Assembly (NCBI GenBank): GCA_035652335.1
Contig: DASRDZ010000077.1
Span: forward strand, 1-64,000
From: DASRDZ01 sp035652335
Lineage (GTDB): Bacteria > Chloroflexota > Dormibacteria > Aeolococcales > Aeolococcaceae
DNA: 64,000 nt
Direction of reading: 5' to 3'
Shown piece after piece: positions 55,514-63,988 of the stretch. Numbering within the stretch: position 1 is the first letter of the stretch; every line of letters starts with the position of its first letter. The translations under genes were made by a program, and so were the position numbers. A model generated the notes under the pieces. It did no database searches, was not told where the DNA came from, and saw nothing but the letters and a program-made list of their open reading frames with translations.

Positions 55514-55588
55514 TTTCCCGGATGTGCGATGGCCCTGTCGGCCTCAGCGTGGCCGCTGCACATCAGCGCCCACCGGGAGCACCCCACA

Positions 55589-56542
55589 GTGACCGACACC
55601 GCCACCTACACCACCGACACGACCGACCTGCTCATCCCGCACGGCACCTTCCGCACGGCCTTCGGCACCGCGCCCGACGCGATCGCCCGGGTGCGCGCCG
55701 GTGACGCGGAGCAGGTCGCGGCAGTGTCCACCTACCTCGACAACGTGCTGCGTTTCCTCGACGCCCACCACGAGGGCGAGGACGCCGTCGTCTGGCCGCG
55801 GCTCGAGGAGCGCTGCCCCTCGCAGCGCGACGTCATCGCGCGCCTGCAGGGCCAGCATGCGGAGGTGCACGCCGTGCGCACCGCCGCAGGCATCGCCCTG
55901 CAGGAGTGGTCCGACGAGCCGGACGCCGCCAACACCACCAGCCTGATCGCCGCCGTGCAGGCGCTCGACTCCACCCTCCGCGCGCACCTCGCCGAGGAGG
56001 AGCACGAGATCATCCCGCTGGCCTCGCGCCACCTCTCGCCCGAGGAGTGGGGACAGCTCCCCGGACACGCCATGCAGCACTTCAGCGGCGACAAGCTGTG
56101 GCTGGTGCTCGGCCTGGTGATGGAGCAGATGAGCGACGCGCAGCGCGCCACCATCCTCCAGCACCTTCCCCCGCCCGTCCTGGACATGTGGACCACGAGC
56201 GGAAGCGCGTCCTTCGCCGAGCTGATCCGCCGCGTGCGCGGCACCGCCATGTACGGCACGGTGGCTCGCTACCGCATCAAGCCCGGCTGCGAGGCGAAGC
56301 TCCTGGAGCTGAGCCGGGAGCTGGAGCAGCAGCGACCGGCGGGGCTGGTCACGGGCTTCATCTATCGCCTCGAGTCGGGCGGCGACGAGTACGTCACCGC
56401 CGCCGTCTACTCCGACCGCGAGAGCTACCGGCGCAACTCCGAGGACCCGGCGCAGCAGGCCTGGTTCGCACGCATGTCGGAGCTGCTCGCCGGCGAGCCG
56501 CAGTGGAACGACGGGGAGATCATCGCCGGCCAGGTCCGATGA
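55589..56542 (+). CDS. Hemerythrin-like domain fused to an ABM (antibiotic-monooxygenase-like) domain
   Basis: This 317-residue protein begins with a helical HHE-like region of about 200 residues (FLDAHHEGEDAVVWPRLEER, GQHAEVHAV, HLAEEEHEIIPLASRHL, HAMQHF), rich in His/Glu ligand candidates for a di-iron centre. The C-terminal 95 residues (MYGTVARYRIKPGCEAKLLE and TAAVYSDRESYRRNSEDP) look like a ferredoxin-like ABM dimeric barrel. I chose the GTG at 55589, preceded by GGGAG at 9 bases. Combining an oxygen- or NO-binding domain with an ABM barrel suggests redox sensing or an unknown oxygenase-type reaction. Confidence 0.75.
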   Translation: MTDTATYTTDTTDLLIPHGTFRTAFGTAPDAIARVRAGDAEQVAAVSTYLDNVLRFLDAHHEGEDAVVWPRLEERCPSQRDVIARLQGQHAEVHAVRTAAGIALQEWSDEPDAANTTSLIAAVQALDSTLRAHLAEEEHEIIPLASRHLSPEEWGQLPGHAMQHFSGDKLWLVLGLVMEQMSDAQRATILQHLPPPVLDMWTTSGSASFAELIRRVRGTAMYGTVARYRIKPGCEAKLLELSRELEQQRPAGLVTGFIYRLESGGDEYVTAAVYSDRESYRRNSEDPAQQAWFARMSELLAGEPQWNDGEIIAGQVR

Positions 56543-56572
56543 GTCCGGGCGGCCGCTCGCGTCTCACCCTGC

Positions 56573-56884
56573 ATGGGACCCGCGAGCGGCCGTCGACGCC
56601 TGGACTTCAGCATCCACGGCCCCATCGCGCGCGCAGACCTGGACGGGCTCTGCGCGCGCGTCTGCCGTCTCTTCACGGAGAGCGGCGCGGCCGTCGCCGT
56701 CTGCGACGTCTGCGGCGTCGACCCTGACGCGGTCACCGTCGACGCCCTGGCCCGGCTGCAGCTCGCCGCCCGCAGGAAGGGGTGCCGGGTGGTGCTCCGG
56801 CACGCCTCCGACGGGCTACGCGAGCTGGTCGCGTTCATGGGGCTGGAGGACGTCCTCCCCGAGGAGACGTCCCCGCCCGCCTAG
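56573..56884 (+). CDS. STAS-domain protein (anti-sigma-factor antagonist-like)
   Basis: This 103-residue protein has a small STAS fold: a first strand RRLDFSIHGPIARADLDGL, the central VDALARLQLAARRKGCRVVL with the usual helix after the phosphorylation-site loop, and a terminal LRELVAFMGLEDVL. The residue normally phosphorylated (Ser/Thr) lies in VTVDALA. Such proteins bind anti-sigma factors, or in MlaB-like cases lipid transport ATPases. The neighbour on the other strand is a sigma factor that shares its CTAG stop, but that factor's family does not normally use STAS partners. Confidence 0.7.
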   Translation: MGPASGRRRLDFSIHGPIARADLDGLCARVCRLFTESGAAVAVCDVCGVDPDAVTVDALARLQLAARRKGCRVVLRHASDGLRELVAFMGLEDVLPEETSPPA

Positions 56885-57897
56885 GCGTCGAGCCGGGGCG
56901 GCAGGCCGAAGAGCGGGAAGAGCGTGGCGGTGTCGAGGAAGAAGGTGAGCTCGACGATGCGTCCGTCCGCGTCGAACTCGACGGTGTTGATCGACCAGGG
57001 CTCGTAGCCCGGCCCCGTCTCGCTCGGCTTGTACTGCCCGAAGGCGACCGCCCCGTTGGCCCGCACCGGGATCAGCTTCGAGCCGCGGCAGCCGTGGCCG
57101 GGGCCGAGGAACCAGGTGAGGATGTCGTCGCGGCCGCTCAGCCACATGTCGAACGGCGGCATCGACATGCGCGCGTCGTCGCGGATGAGCGCGGTGAGCG
57201 CGTCGACGTCGTAGGCCTGGAAGGCCGCCACGTAGCGTGCCAGCAGGTCGCGCTGCGAGTCCTCGATGACGGGCGCGGTCTCGTCGGCGTTGACCCCGCG
57301 CGCCTGCAGCGTCGCGCGCGCCCGCTGCAGCGCGCTGTTGACCGAGGCGACGCTGGTGTCGAGCAGGTCGGCGACCTCCTGGGCGGACCAGCGCAGCACC
57401 TCGAAGAGGATGAGCACGGCGCGCTGCCGCGGTGGCAGGTGCTGCAGCGCGGCGACGAATGCGAGGCGCACGCTCTCGCGCTGCACCGCCACCTCGCCGG
57501 GGTCGGCGGCGTCGGCCAGCGCGCTGTCGGGGATGGGCTGCAGCCAGCTCACCTCGGCGGGCACGTTGAGGCTCTCCATCACCGGGGGCGCCGCGGGACC
57601 GAAGTCCATCGGGGTGGCCCGGCGGGCGCGGCTGCGGGCCATGTCGACGCAGACGTTGGTGGCGATCCGGTACAGCCACGAGCGGAGCTGGGCGCGGCCC
57701 TCGAAGTCGTCGAAGCCGCGCCAGGCGCGGAGCAGGGTCTCCTGGACCGCGTCCTCGGCCTCGAAGGGCGAGCCGAGCATGCGGTAGCAGTAGCCGGTCA
57801 GCTCCTTGCGGTGCTGCTCGAGCTGCTGCTCACGGTCGGGGAGCAGGGAGCTCTGTGCCACGGGCGGCATGGTAGCCGAGGTTTCCATGACCTGCAT
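56881..57897 (-). CDS. ECF sigma factor with C-terminal SnoaL-like domain (SigG/TIGR02960-like)
   Basis: This 338-residue protein has sigma region 2 (GYCYRMLGSPFEAEDAVQET and LRSWLYRIATNVCVDMAR), sigma region 4 (LPPRQRAVLILFEVLRWSAQ and VADLLDTSVASVNSALQRAR) and a SnoaL-like domain of about 125 residues that in this group replaces a separate anti-sigma factor in controlling activity. Length and order match SigG-like ECF factors. A second in-frame ATG lies at 57888. No anti-sigma gene is adjacent, consistent with self-contained regulation. Confidence 0.9.
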   Translation of the reverse strand: MQVMETSATMPPVAQSSLLPDREQQLEQHRKELTGYCYRMLGSPFEAEDAVQETLLRAWRGFDDFEGRAQLRSWLYRIATNVCVDMARSRARRATPMDFGPAAPPVMESLNVPAEVSWLQPIPDSALADAADPGEVAVQRESVRLAFVAALQHLPPRQRAVLILFEVLRWSAQEVADLLDTSVASVNSALQRARATLQARGVNADETAPVIEDSQRDLLARYVAAFQAYDVDALTALIRDDARMSMPPFDMWLSGRDDILTWFLGPGHGCRGSKLIPVRANGAVAFGQYKPSETGPGYEPWSINTVEFDADGRIVELTFFLDTATLFPLFGLPPRLDA

Positions 57898-57961
57898 GCC
57901 GTCTACGACGTGCCACGGCCGCCGGACTCATCGGTCCGGCGCGACGATCCTCTGCGGCGCC

Positions 57962-58414
57962 TCAGCGGCGGACGGCCGGGTCGCGTTCCGCCGTGCGCCG
58001 CCGGCGCGGCGCGGGCTCCTCCGCCGTGTCGCCGTCGAGCCCGCGGTACCAGGCCGGCGCACGGTGCGCCGCCTCTGCCGCGATGCCGCCGCCGGGTACC
58101 GGCGCGCCGCTCGGGGAGCGCGTGTCGCCGCCGTCGTCGGGCGGCGCGTCCTGGTCGGCCATGGGCGTCATGTAGGCGATCGACATCCCCGCCATGGCGA
58201 GGCCGATGACGAGGGCGACGGGCAGGTAGAGCGCCACGTCGACACCGGAGCGGACGCCGACGGCGACCACCAGCGCGATGGAGCCGAGGAGCGTCCCGAC
58301 GGGCCCGGCCCAGACCCATTCGCTGCGTCCGCGGTGGTCGATGCGAAGCAGGCTGTCCAGCCGGCGCAGACGCGAGGCCACGGCGGCGGACAGCGCGCGC
58401 GTGTGGTGCCTCAT
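57962..58414 (-). CDS. Small membrane protein of unknown function
   Basis: This 150-residue protein has a basic N terminus, then two hydrophobic helices (WAGPVGTLLGSIALVVAVGV and VALYLPVALVIGLAMAGMSI) and a hydrophilic tail rich in Asp, Gly, Pro and Arg. AGGAG lies eight bases before the ATG at 58414. I recognise no family. It follows the amine oxidase on the same strand after a gap of about 70 bases and may be co-transcribed with it. Confidence 0.6.
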   Translation of the reverse strand: MRHHTRALSAAVASRLRRLDSLLRIDHRGRSEWVWAGPVGTLLGSIALVVAVGVRSGVDVALYLPVALVIGLAMAGMSIAYMTPMADQDAPPDDGGDTRSPSGAPVPGGGIAAEAAHRAPAWYRGLDGDTAEEPAPRRRRTAERDPAVRR

Positions 58415-58486
58415 TGCCGTGTCTCCTGTTCCGGAGTCCCAGCCTAGCACCGCCTCCGCCGCCGCAGGTCCGCCCCCGCGCGACCC

Positions 58487-60280
58487 TCAGCGCGTCCGGG
58501 TCGCGCGCGCGATGGCGCGGCCCGCCGCCAGTGCGGCACCCGCCGCGACCGAGGACGCCCCGCCCACGGCGACGGCGCCGGTGTTCGGCAGGGCCGGTCC
58601 GGCCGGCGCGGCCGCGGCGGGTTGCGCCGCCGGTGACACCCCGCTCAGCGCCTTGACCACCTCGTCCGCCGCGCGATACCCGGACTCGACGGCGCCGTCC
58701 ATGTAGCCGTTCCAGCGCACCGCGGTCTCCGTCCCCGCCCAGTGCACCAGGCCGACCGGCGCGCGCAGCGCGGTGCCGTACTCGGTGAGCGCGCCGCTCA
58801 TGGGATGACCGACCGGTCCGCCCGCGCTGAACGGCTCCAGGTTCCAGAGCGCCTCGTAGTAGCCGTTGATGCCGCCGAGCGGCTGCAGCGCCTGCGGGCC
58901 GAAGTAGTTGGCCAGGTCGCTGATGACCTGCTGGTAGCGCTCCTGCCGGCTGCGCGTCTGCCAGGTGCGCGCCTCGTCGGCCTCGATGAAGCCGAGGATG
59001 GCGCCGGGCTGCACGTTCGACGACTGGTCGTCGGGATACGGCGTGTTGTCGAAGGTGGCACGGACTGCGCCGCTGTCGCTGGTGACCTGTCCCGCCAGGC
59101 CGGCGTCGCGCCAGAAGGGACGGGGATAGAGCACGTTGACCTTGAGGATGCTGGCCATGAACCAGCGCTGGGTGAGCTGGTCGCGCAGGTACCCGCCCAG
59201 CGAGGCCAGCGACGGCTCGTACACGATGCGTCCCGCCAGCGCGGGCGGCAGCGCGACGACGGCGTGCTTCGCGGAGACGCTGAAGCCGTCGCCCGACGCG
59301 GTGACGGTGCCGTTGCCCTGGGTGATCCGGCGAACCGGCGCGTTGAGCACCAGGCCGCTGCCCAGGTCGTTGGCGACGCGGATGGCGATCTCCTGGCTGC
59401 CGCCGATGAAGCGGCTGTCCTGCGCGCCGTCGGCGGTGTCGATGAGGTTGTCGAGGCTGCCCGCCGACGCGATGTAGAAGAGCAGCTGCAGCATCGAGAT
59501 CTCGCGCGGCTCGACGCTGAGCACCGCCTGCAGTGCGAGCGTCACCAGGTGGTTGGTCGGGGATTCCGGGTCCTGCCCCTGTGGCACCAGGACCCGGCGC
59601 ATCCACGACTCCACCGTCTCGCCGTCCAGCTTGGCGGCGTTCTGCGCCGTCCAGGGCGCGTCGGCCGGCACCTGCGCCGCCATCTGGTTGAGCAGGCCGA
59701 GGGCCAGGCCCGCGTTGGCCGAGCTGGGGTCGGGCGGGATGCGCGTGCTGCTGCTGTACGGCACCGCCTGGCCCTGCACGAAGTTGACGTAGTTGCCGTT
59801 GTTGTACGTCTTGAAGGTGCCCACGCCGACCTCCCTGGCCAGCGCCAGGATGCGGTCCTGCGGGTTGTACACGGCCTGGTTGGGCAGGCTGGCGGTGGCG
59901 GGCTCGTCGGGCAGCGGGCCGACGAACTGGCCGCCCATCTCGACGACGCGGCCTGGATAGCCGTTGGCGGCGAGGTCCTGGTTGCGGGTGCGACCGCCGA
60001 CGCGATCGCGCGCCTCCAGCACCACGACGCCGAGACCCTTCGCGCGCAGCCGCCGCGCGGCGCTGAGCCCGGCGAAGCCGGCGCCGATCACCACCACGTC
60101 GGTGCTGGTGCTGCCCGACGGCGCGGTGACGGCGTTGGGGTAGTCCGCCTGGGTGGACGCTGCGGCGGCCAGGGTGCGCAGCGGCTGCAGCGCGACGCCG
60201 GCACCGGCCATGGCCATGCCGCCCAGCATCGCGCGCCGCGACAGGCGCGGGCCGAAGGGGCGCGAGCCCGATGCAGTCAT
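58487..60280 (-). CDS. Tat-exported flavin amine oxidase with C-terminal LPNTG sorting-like signal
   Basis: This 597-residue flavoprotein oxidises amines to aldehydes with H2O2 release. A twin-arginine signal (SRRAMLGGMAM) starts it, so it is exported folded with FAD. The dinucleotide site is VVVIGAGFAGLSAARRL, then ARDRVGGRTRN; the C-terminal FAD site is WAGTETAVRWNGYMDGAVES. After a Pro/Ala linker the end reads LPNTG, a weakly hydrophobic stretch and an Arg-rich tail, as in sortase substrates. GGAAGAGG precedes the ATG. A palindrome at 60312-60332 matches the TetR operator upstream of the next gene. Confidence 0.88.
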   Translation of the reverse strand: MTASGSRPFGPRLSRRAMLGGMAMAGAGVALQPLRTLAAAASTQADYPNAVTAPSGSTSTDVVVIGAGFAGLSAARRLRAKGLGVVVLEARDRVGGRTRNQDLAANGYPGRVVEMGGQFVGPLPDEPATASLPNQAVYNPQDRILALAREVGVGTFKTYNNGNYVNFVQGQAVPYSSSTRIPPDPSSANAGLALGLLNQMAAQVPADAPWTAQNAAKLDGETVESWMRRVLVPQGQDPESPTNHLVTLALQAVLSVEPREISMLQLLFYIASAGSLDNLIDTADGAQDSRFIGGSQEIAIRVANDLGSGLVLNAPVRRITQGNGTVTASGDGFSVSAKHAVVALPPALAGRIVYEPSLASLGGYLRDQLTQRWFMASILKVNVLYPRPFWRDAGLAGQVTSDSGAVRATFDNTPYPDDQSSNVQPGAILGFIEADEARTWQTRSRQERYQQVISDLANYFGPQALQPLGGINGYYEALWNLEPFSAGGPVGHPMSGALTEYGTALRAPVGLVHWAGTETAVRWNGYMDGAVESGYRAADEVVKALSGVSPAAQPAAAAPAGPALPNTGAVAVGGASSVAAGAALAAGRAIARATRTR

Positions 60281-60311
60281 GCCGAACCTCTTCCTTCGCC
60301 TCGGCGCTGAG

Positions 60312-60332
60312 TGGTCAGCGCTCTGACCAGAT
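60312..60332. promoter_or_regulatory. TetR operator of the amine oxidase gene
   Basis: TGGTCAG-CGCTCT-GACCAGAT matches the architecture TGGTCAG-N6-GACCAGAT seen at 61035-61055. It lies between a -10-like TATCAT (60341-60346, minus strand) and the amine oxidase ribosome site. Confidence 0.65.
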
Positions 60333-60381
60333 GCGGCGGGATGATAGCACGCGGTTCCGCGCCGGGCCAGCGCCCGTGCGG

Positions 60382-61014
60382 CTACGCGGCGCTGAGGGCG
60401 GCGACGAAGAGGCGGGTGAGCTCCTCGACGAGGAGCCGTGCCGGCGGGCGGCGCCGGGCGGTGGCCTGCCAGTGCACGATCAGCCGGTCGAGGGCGCCGA
60501 CCAGGGCGACCGCGGTCAGCTCGTGGTCGCGGCGCGGCGCCAGGCCGCGCGCGGCGATGGCGTCCGCCTCGGCGGCGATCAAGGTGGCGAAGCGGTTCAT
60601 CCAGGTATGGCGCCGCCGCTCCACCGTCGCGCTGATGCCGACCACCTCGACGTAGGCGATCCGCGCCCACCGCGGGTCGGCGGTCATGGCGCCGACGAAG
60701 GCGCCGAGCGCGGTGCGCACACGCTGCACGACGTCGTCCTGCGACGCCGTGGCGAGCGCGTCGAGGACGGCGTCCTGGGCGCGGCGCATGGCGATGTCGT
60801 GGAGCAGCACGAGCAGGCCCTCGCGGCCGTCGACCAGCTCGTAGAAGTTGCGCGTGGAGATGGCGGCGGTGGCGCAGATCTCCTCGATCGACGTGTTCAG
60901 GTAGCCGCGTCGGGCGAAGAGGTCGAGCCCGGCCTCGATGAGGCGCTGGCGGCGCTCCTCCTGGCGCTCGACGGCCGACTGCCCGCGGTACAGACGGCCG
61001 GTTGTGGCAGGCAT
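60382..61014 (-). CDS. TetR-family transcriptional regulator
   Basis: This 210-residue repressor has an N-terminal TetR helix-turn-helix (LIEAGLDLFARRGYLNTSIE and ICATAAISTRNFYELVDGRE) and a helical ligand domain. The ATG at 61014 lies 7 bases after a -10 TATCAT, a leaderless pattern. Its own promoter overlaps the operator at 61035-61055, and the same operator precedes the amine oxidase gene downstream on the same strand. It therefore likely regulates itself, the divergent beta-propeller gene and the amine oxidase gene. The inducer might be an amine or aldehyde, but this is a guess. Confidence 0.9.
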   Translation of the reverse strand: MPATTGRLYRGQSAVERQEERRQRLIEAGLDLFARRGYLNTSIEEICATAAISTRNFYELVDGREGLLVLLHDIAMRRAQDAVLDALATASQDDVVQRVRTALGAFVGAMTADPRWARIAYVEVVGISATVERRRHTWMNRFATLIAAEADAIAARGLAPRRDHELTAVALVGALDRLIVHWQATARRRPPARLLVEELTRLFVAALSAA

Positions 61015-61021
61015 GACCGCG

Positions 61022-61055
61022 ATGATACGGTATCTGGTCAGGATGCGGACCAGAT
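61022..61055. promoter_or_regulatory. tetR -10 box and TetR operator, shared with the divergent gene
   Basis: TATCAT (minus strand, 61022-61027) is 7 bases from the tetR ATG. TGGTCAG-GATGCG-GACCAGAT (61035-61055) matches the operator at 60312-60332 and includes the 8-base arms ATCTGGTC and GACCAGAT. The plus-strand ATG at 61043 lies inside it. Confidence 0.65.
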
Positions 61056-62347
61056 TGTGGAAGGCTGTGCTGCTGCTGGTGGCGTGCTCGCTGTCGCTGC
61101 TCTCCGCGCAACCCTCGCGGGCGCAGACGGCGTGGACCACCACCGTCTTCGCCATGGTCTCCGCGCCCGGCTATCCGGCGATGGCGTACGTCAGCCCGTG
61201 GAACGACGTCTACGAGGGGACCTACGACAACCCCACGGGAAGCAGCGCGCCGTCGCAGGTCTTCGCGTGGTCCGCGGACGGTCGCGCGATCGGGAGCTGG
61301 ACGGTGCCGGGGGAGAACCTCTCCGGCCCGCACGGTGTGCAGGTGGCCACCAGCGATGCGCGGGGACGCCTGGTCCTGCTCGAGCTCGGCCCGCCCAGCG
61401 CCCTGCTGCTCGACACGCGAACGGGAAGCTTCACGCGCTACGCAACCTTCGCGGACCTGGCGCCGTGCGCCTCGGGGCAGACGAGCGGCTGCTCCCCCAC
61501 CGTGCAGGACCTCGCACCCGAGCCTGACTACGCCGTGTGGGGTGCGGACGGCAGCCTCTACGTCAGCGACTACCAGCAGGGCCTCATCTGGCGCGTGCCG
61601 CCGGGCGGCGGCGCGGCGCAGGTGTGGCTCGCCGACGCGCGTCTCGACGGCGAGCAGTTCGGCACCGCGGGGCTGGCGCTCACCGCCGACCACCGCACCA
61701 TGCTCATCGCGCAGGGCAGCTCGGCCGGCGGAGCCGCCGGCGATCCGTCGACGGGGCGGCTCTATGCGGTGTCGATCAACGCGGACGGCACGCCGGGGCC
61801 GCTGCGGCAGCTGTGGGAGAGCCGCCCCGCCGATGCGCCGGACGGCATCGCCGTGGCGGCGTCGGGCGACGTCTACATCGCGTTGGTGAGCCCGAGCGCC
61901 AACCAGATCGTCGAGCTGGCGCCCGACGGCACAGAGATCACGCGGTACCCGTCGGTGCCGGCGGCGGGCGAGAACGGCTCGGCGGTGCCGTTCGACGACC
62001 CGTCGAGCGTGCGCTTCCTCGGCACCGGGATCCTGGTCGCCAACCAGAGCTACGTCGCCGGCGACGCGCAGCACTGGGCGGTGCTCGACGTGCAGGTGGG
62101 TGAGACGGGGCTTGCGGAGTACATCCCGCCCGACGCCGGCGTCGCGGCGGTCGCGCCTGCCGCGTCGCCGCAAGCCGTTGCGGCGTCGAACGGCGGGGCG
62201 CGGAATGCGGCGGCCACCCCGGCGCTGCCGGACACGGCCGCGGGCGCGGCCTCCGGTGGTGCACCGGCGGTGCTGCTCCTCCTCACCCTGTTCCTGCTGC
62301 TTCCGGCAGCAACTCGCCATCGCCGCGCCCGCCGTGTTCGACGCTGA
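61043..62347 (+). CDS. Secreted beta-propeller protein with LPDTA sorting-like tail
   Basis: This protein of about 434 residues has a signal peptide (RTRLWKAVLLLVACSL, cut near SRA-QT) and SMP-30/NHL-like blades: DYAVWGADGSLYVSDYQQG, GTAGLALTADHRTMLIA and PDGIAVAASGDVYIAL. The end has LPDTA, a hydrophobic stretch and an Arg-rich tail, like a sortase class E-type signal. Its start is uncertain: an ATG at 61022 would add 7 residues. It overlaps the aldolase gene by 14 bases. Function is unknown; lactonase-type activity or ligand binding is plausible. Confidence 0.75.
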   Translation: MRTRLWKAVLLLVACSLSLLSAQPSRAQTAWTTTVFAMVSAPGYPAMAYVSPWNDVYEGTYDNPTGSSAPSQVFAWSADGRAIGSWTVPGENLSGPHGVQVATSDARGRLVLLELGPPSALLLDTRTGSFTRYATFADLAPCASGQTSGCSPTVQDLAPEPDYAVWGADGSLYVSDYQQGLIWRVPPGGGAAQVWLADARLDGEQFGTAGLALTADHRTMLIAQGSSAGGAAGDPSTGRLYAVSINADGTPGPLRQLWESRPADAPDGIAVAASGDVYIALVSPSANQIVELAPDGTEITRYPSVPAAGENGSAVPFDDPSSVRFLGTGILVANQSYVAGDAQHWAVLDVQVGETGLAEYIPPDAGVAAVAPAASPQAVAASNGGARNAAATPALPDTAAGAASGGAPAVLLLLTLFLLLPAATRHRRARRVRR

Positions 62348-63002
62348 GCGCGCCGCCGTCGCCGCGGCCGCCCGCCGCCTCGCCGCCGAGGGCCTGGTCG
62401 CCGGCACGGCGGGGAACCTGAGCGCCCGCTGCGGAGACGGCGTGTTCGCCGTCTCCCCCACCGGCGCCACGCTGGGCACGCTCACCGCCGAGCAGGTCAC
62501 CGTCGTCGACGCCGGCGGTCGAGTCGCGCACGGCGACTTCGAGCCCACCTCGGAGCTCGACCTGCACCTCGGCATCTACCGGCGCCACGACGCCGGCGCG
62601 GTGGTTCACACGCATGCGCCGATGTCGACGGCGCTGGCCTGCAGCGTCGACGAGGTGCCCTGCGTGCACTACCAGATGCTGAGCCTCGGCGGAGCCATCC
62701 GCGTCGCGCCGTACCACACCTTCGGTTCGGCGGAGCTGGCGCAGGCCGTCGGCGACGCGCTGGAGGGACGCCGCGCGGCGCTGCTCGGCAACCACGGTGC
62801 CGTCACCTACGGGAAGGACCTCGACGCCGCCGTCGAGGCCACGCTGCTGCTCGAATGGGTCTGCGGCGTCTACTGGCGGGCGCGGCTGCTGGCCACGCCG
62901 CGCATCCTCGACGACGAGCAGCAGCAGGCGGTGATCCTCGCCGCCATCGAGCGTGGCTACGGCGCGGTGCGCGCGGTCGGCGACGCGGAGGGACAGCGAT
63001 GA
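62334..63002 (+). CDS. Class II (FucA/AraD-like) aldolase
   Basis: This 222-residue zinc-dependent enzyme of the fuculose-phosphate/ribulose-phosphate family has GLVAGTAGNLSARCGDGVF at the start, the acid-base Glu in PTSELDLHLGIYR, zinc His residues in VVHTHAPMSTALA and the third His in LLGNHGAVTYG. It would split or epimerise a sugar phosphate, giving dihydroxyacetone phosphate or acting at C4. The GTG at 62334 starts inside the beta-propeller gene. The coupled downstream gene is a PfkB sugar kinase that could make the substrate. Confidence 0.85.
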   Translation: MFDAERAAVAAAARRLAAEGLVAGTAGNLSARCGDGVFAVSPTGATLGTLTAEQVTVVDAGGRVAHGDFEPTSELDLHLGIYRRHDAGAVVHTHAPMSTALACSVDEVPCVHYQMLSLGGAIRVAPYHTFGSAELAQAVGDALEGRRAALLGNHGAVTYGKDLDAAVEATLLLEWVCGVYWRARLLATPRILDDEQQQAVILAAIERGYGAVRAVGDAEGQR

Positions 63003-63988
63003 GCGACGGCATGCGGGCGATCACCCTGGGAGCGCACGTCCTCGACGTGCTGGCGCGCCCGGTGGACGGGATCCCCGAGGGGCAGGGAGGTGCGCTGCTG
63101 GACCAGATCCGCGTGGCGCCGGCGGGGACGGCGGGCGGCACCGCGGTGATCCTTGCCAAGCTGGGCGCCGCGGTGCGCAGCGTGGGCGCGGTCGGCGAGG
63201 ATGCGCTCGGCGACATGCTGCTCACCCTGCTGCAGCGGTACGGCGTCGACACGTCGCTGGTGCCTCGTCGCGAGGGTGTGCAGACGTCGGCCAGCGTGCT
63301 GCCGATCCGCGCCGACGGCTCGCGCCCCGCGCTGCACGTCATCGGCGCCAACGCCACCCTGACGGCGGACGACGTCCCGCTGTCGCTGCTGGACGACGCC
63401 ACCCACCTCCACGTCGGCGCGCCCGAGCTGCTCGACCCGGACCTGGTGGTGATGCTGCTCCGCAGCGCGCGGGAGCGCGGCGTCACCACCTCCGCCGACC
63501 TGCTCGCGCCCGGCGACTTCCCCGGCATCCTCGACATGGTCGCGCCGGCCATGGCGTACGTCGACCACCTGCTGCCCAACGACGAGCAGGTGCTCGGCTT
63601 CACCGGCAGCGACGACATCGCCGAGGGCTGCCGGAAGCTCCTCTCCCTCGGCGTCGGCGCCGTCGCCGCCACGTGCGGAGCGGACGGCGCCGTCGTCGTC
63701 ACCGCCGATGCGGCGCAGCGGGTGCCGGCGTTCGCGGTCGAGGTGGTCGACACCTCCGGCTGCGGCGACGCCTTCAGCGCGGGCTACCTGCGCGCGCTCG
63801 CCCTCCATCGCTCCTTGCGTGACGCCGCAATCCTCGGCTGCGCCACCGCGGCACTGGTGGCACAGGGCCTGGGCACCGACCACGGCGACTACGACCTCGC
63901 CGCCGTGGAGCGCTTCGCCGCCACCGCGCCCGTCCGCGAATCCGCGGCACTCGACGGGCGCGGCGCCCGGTCGCGCGTCAGCCCTTGA
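62999..63988 (+). CDS. PfkB-family carbohydrate kinase
   Basis: This 329-residue kinase has the PfkB/ribokinase fold: the N-terminal AITLGAHVLDVLARPVDGIP, sugar-binding APAGTAGGTAVILAKLG and the C-terminal signature DTSGCGDAFSAGYLRAL with catalytic Asp. The DTSGCGD variant replaces the usual DTTGAGD. ATGA overlap couples it to the aldolase, implying phosphorylation and cleavage of the same sugar. Substrate unknown. Confidence 0.87.
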   Translation: MSDGMRAITLGAHVLDVLARPVDGIPEGQGGALLDQIRVAPAGTAGGTAVILAKLGAAVRSVGAVGEDALGDMLLTLLQRYGVDTSLVPRREGVQTSASVLPIRADGSRPALHVIGANATLTADDVPLSLLDDATHLHVGAPELLDPDLVVMLLRSARERGVTTSADLLAPGDFPGILDMVAPAMAYVDHLLPNDEQVLGFTGSDDIAEGCRKLLSLGVGAVAATCGADGAVVVTADAAQRVPAFAVEVVDTSGCGDAFSAGYLRALALHRSLRDAAILGCATAALVAQGLGTDHGDYDLAAVERFAATAPVRESAALDGRGARSRVSP

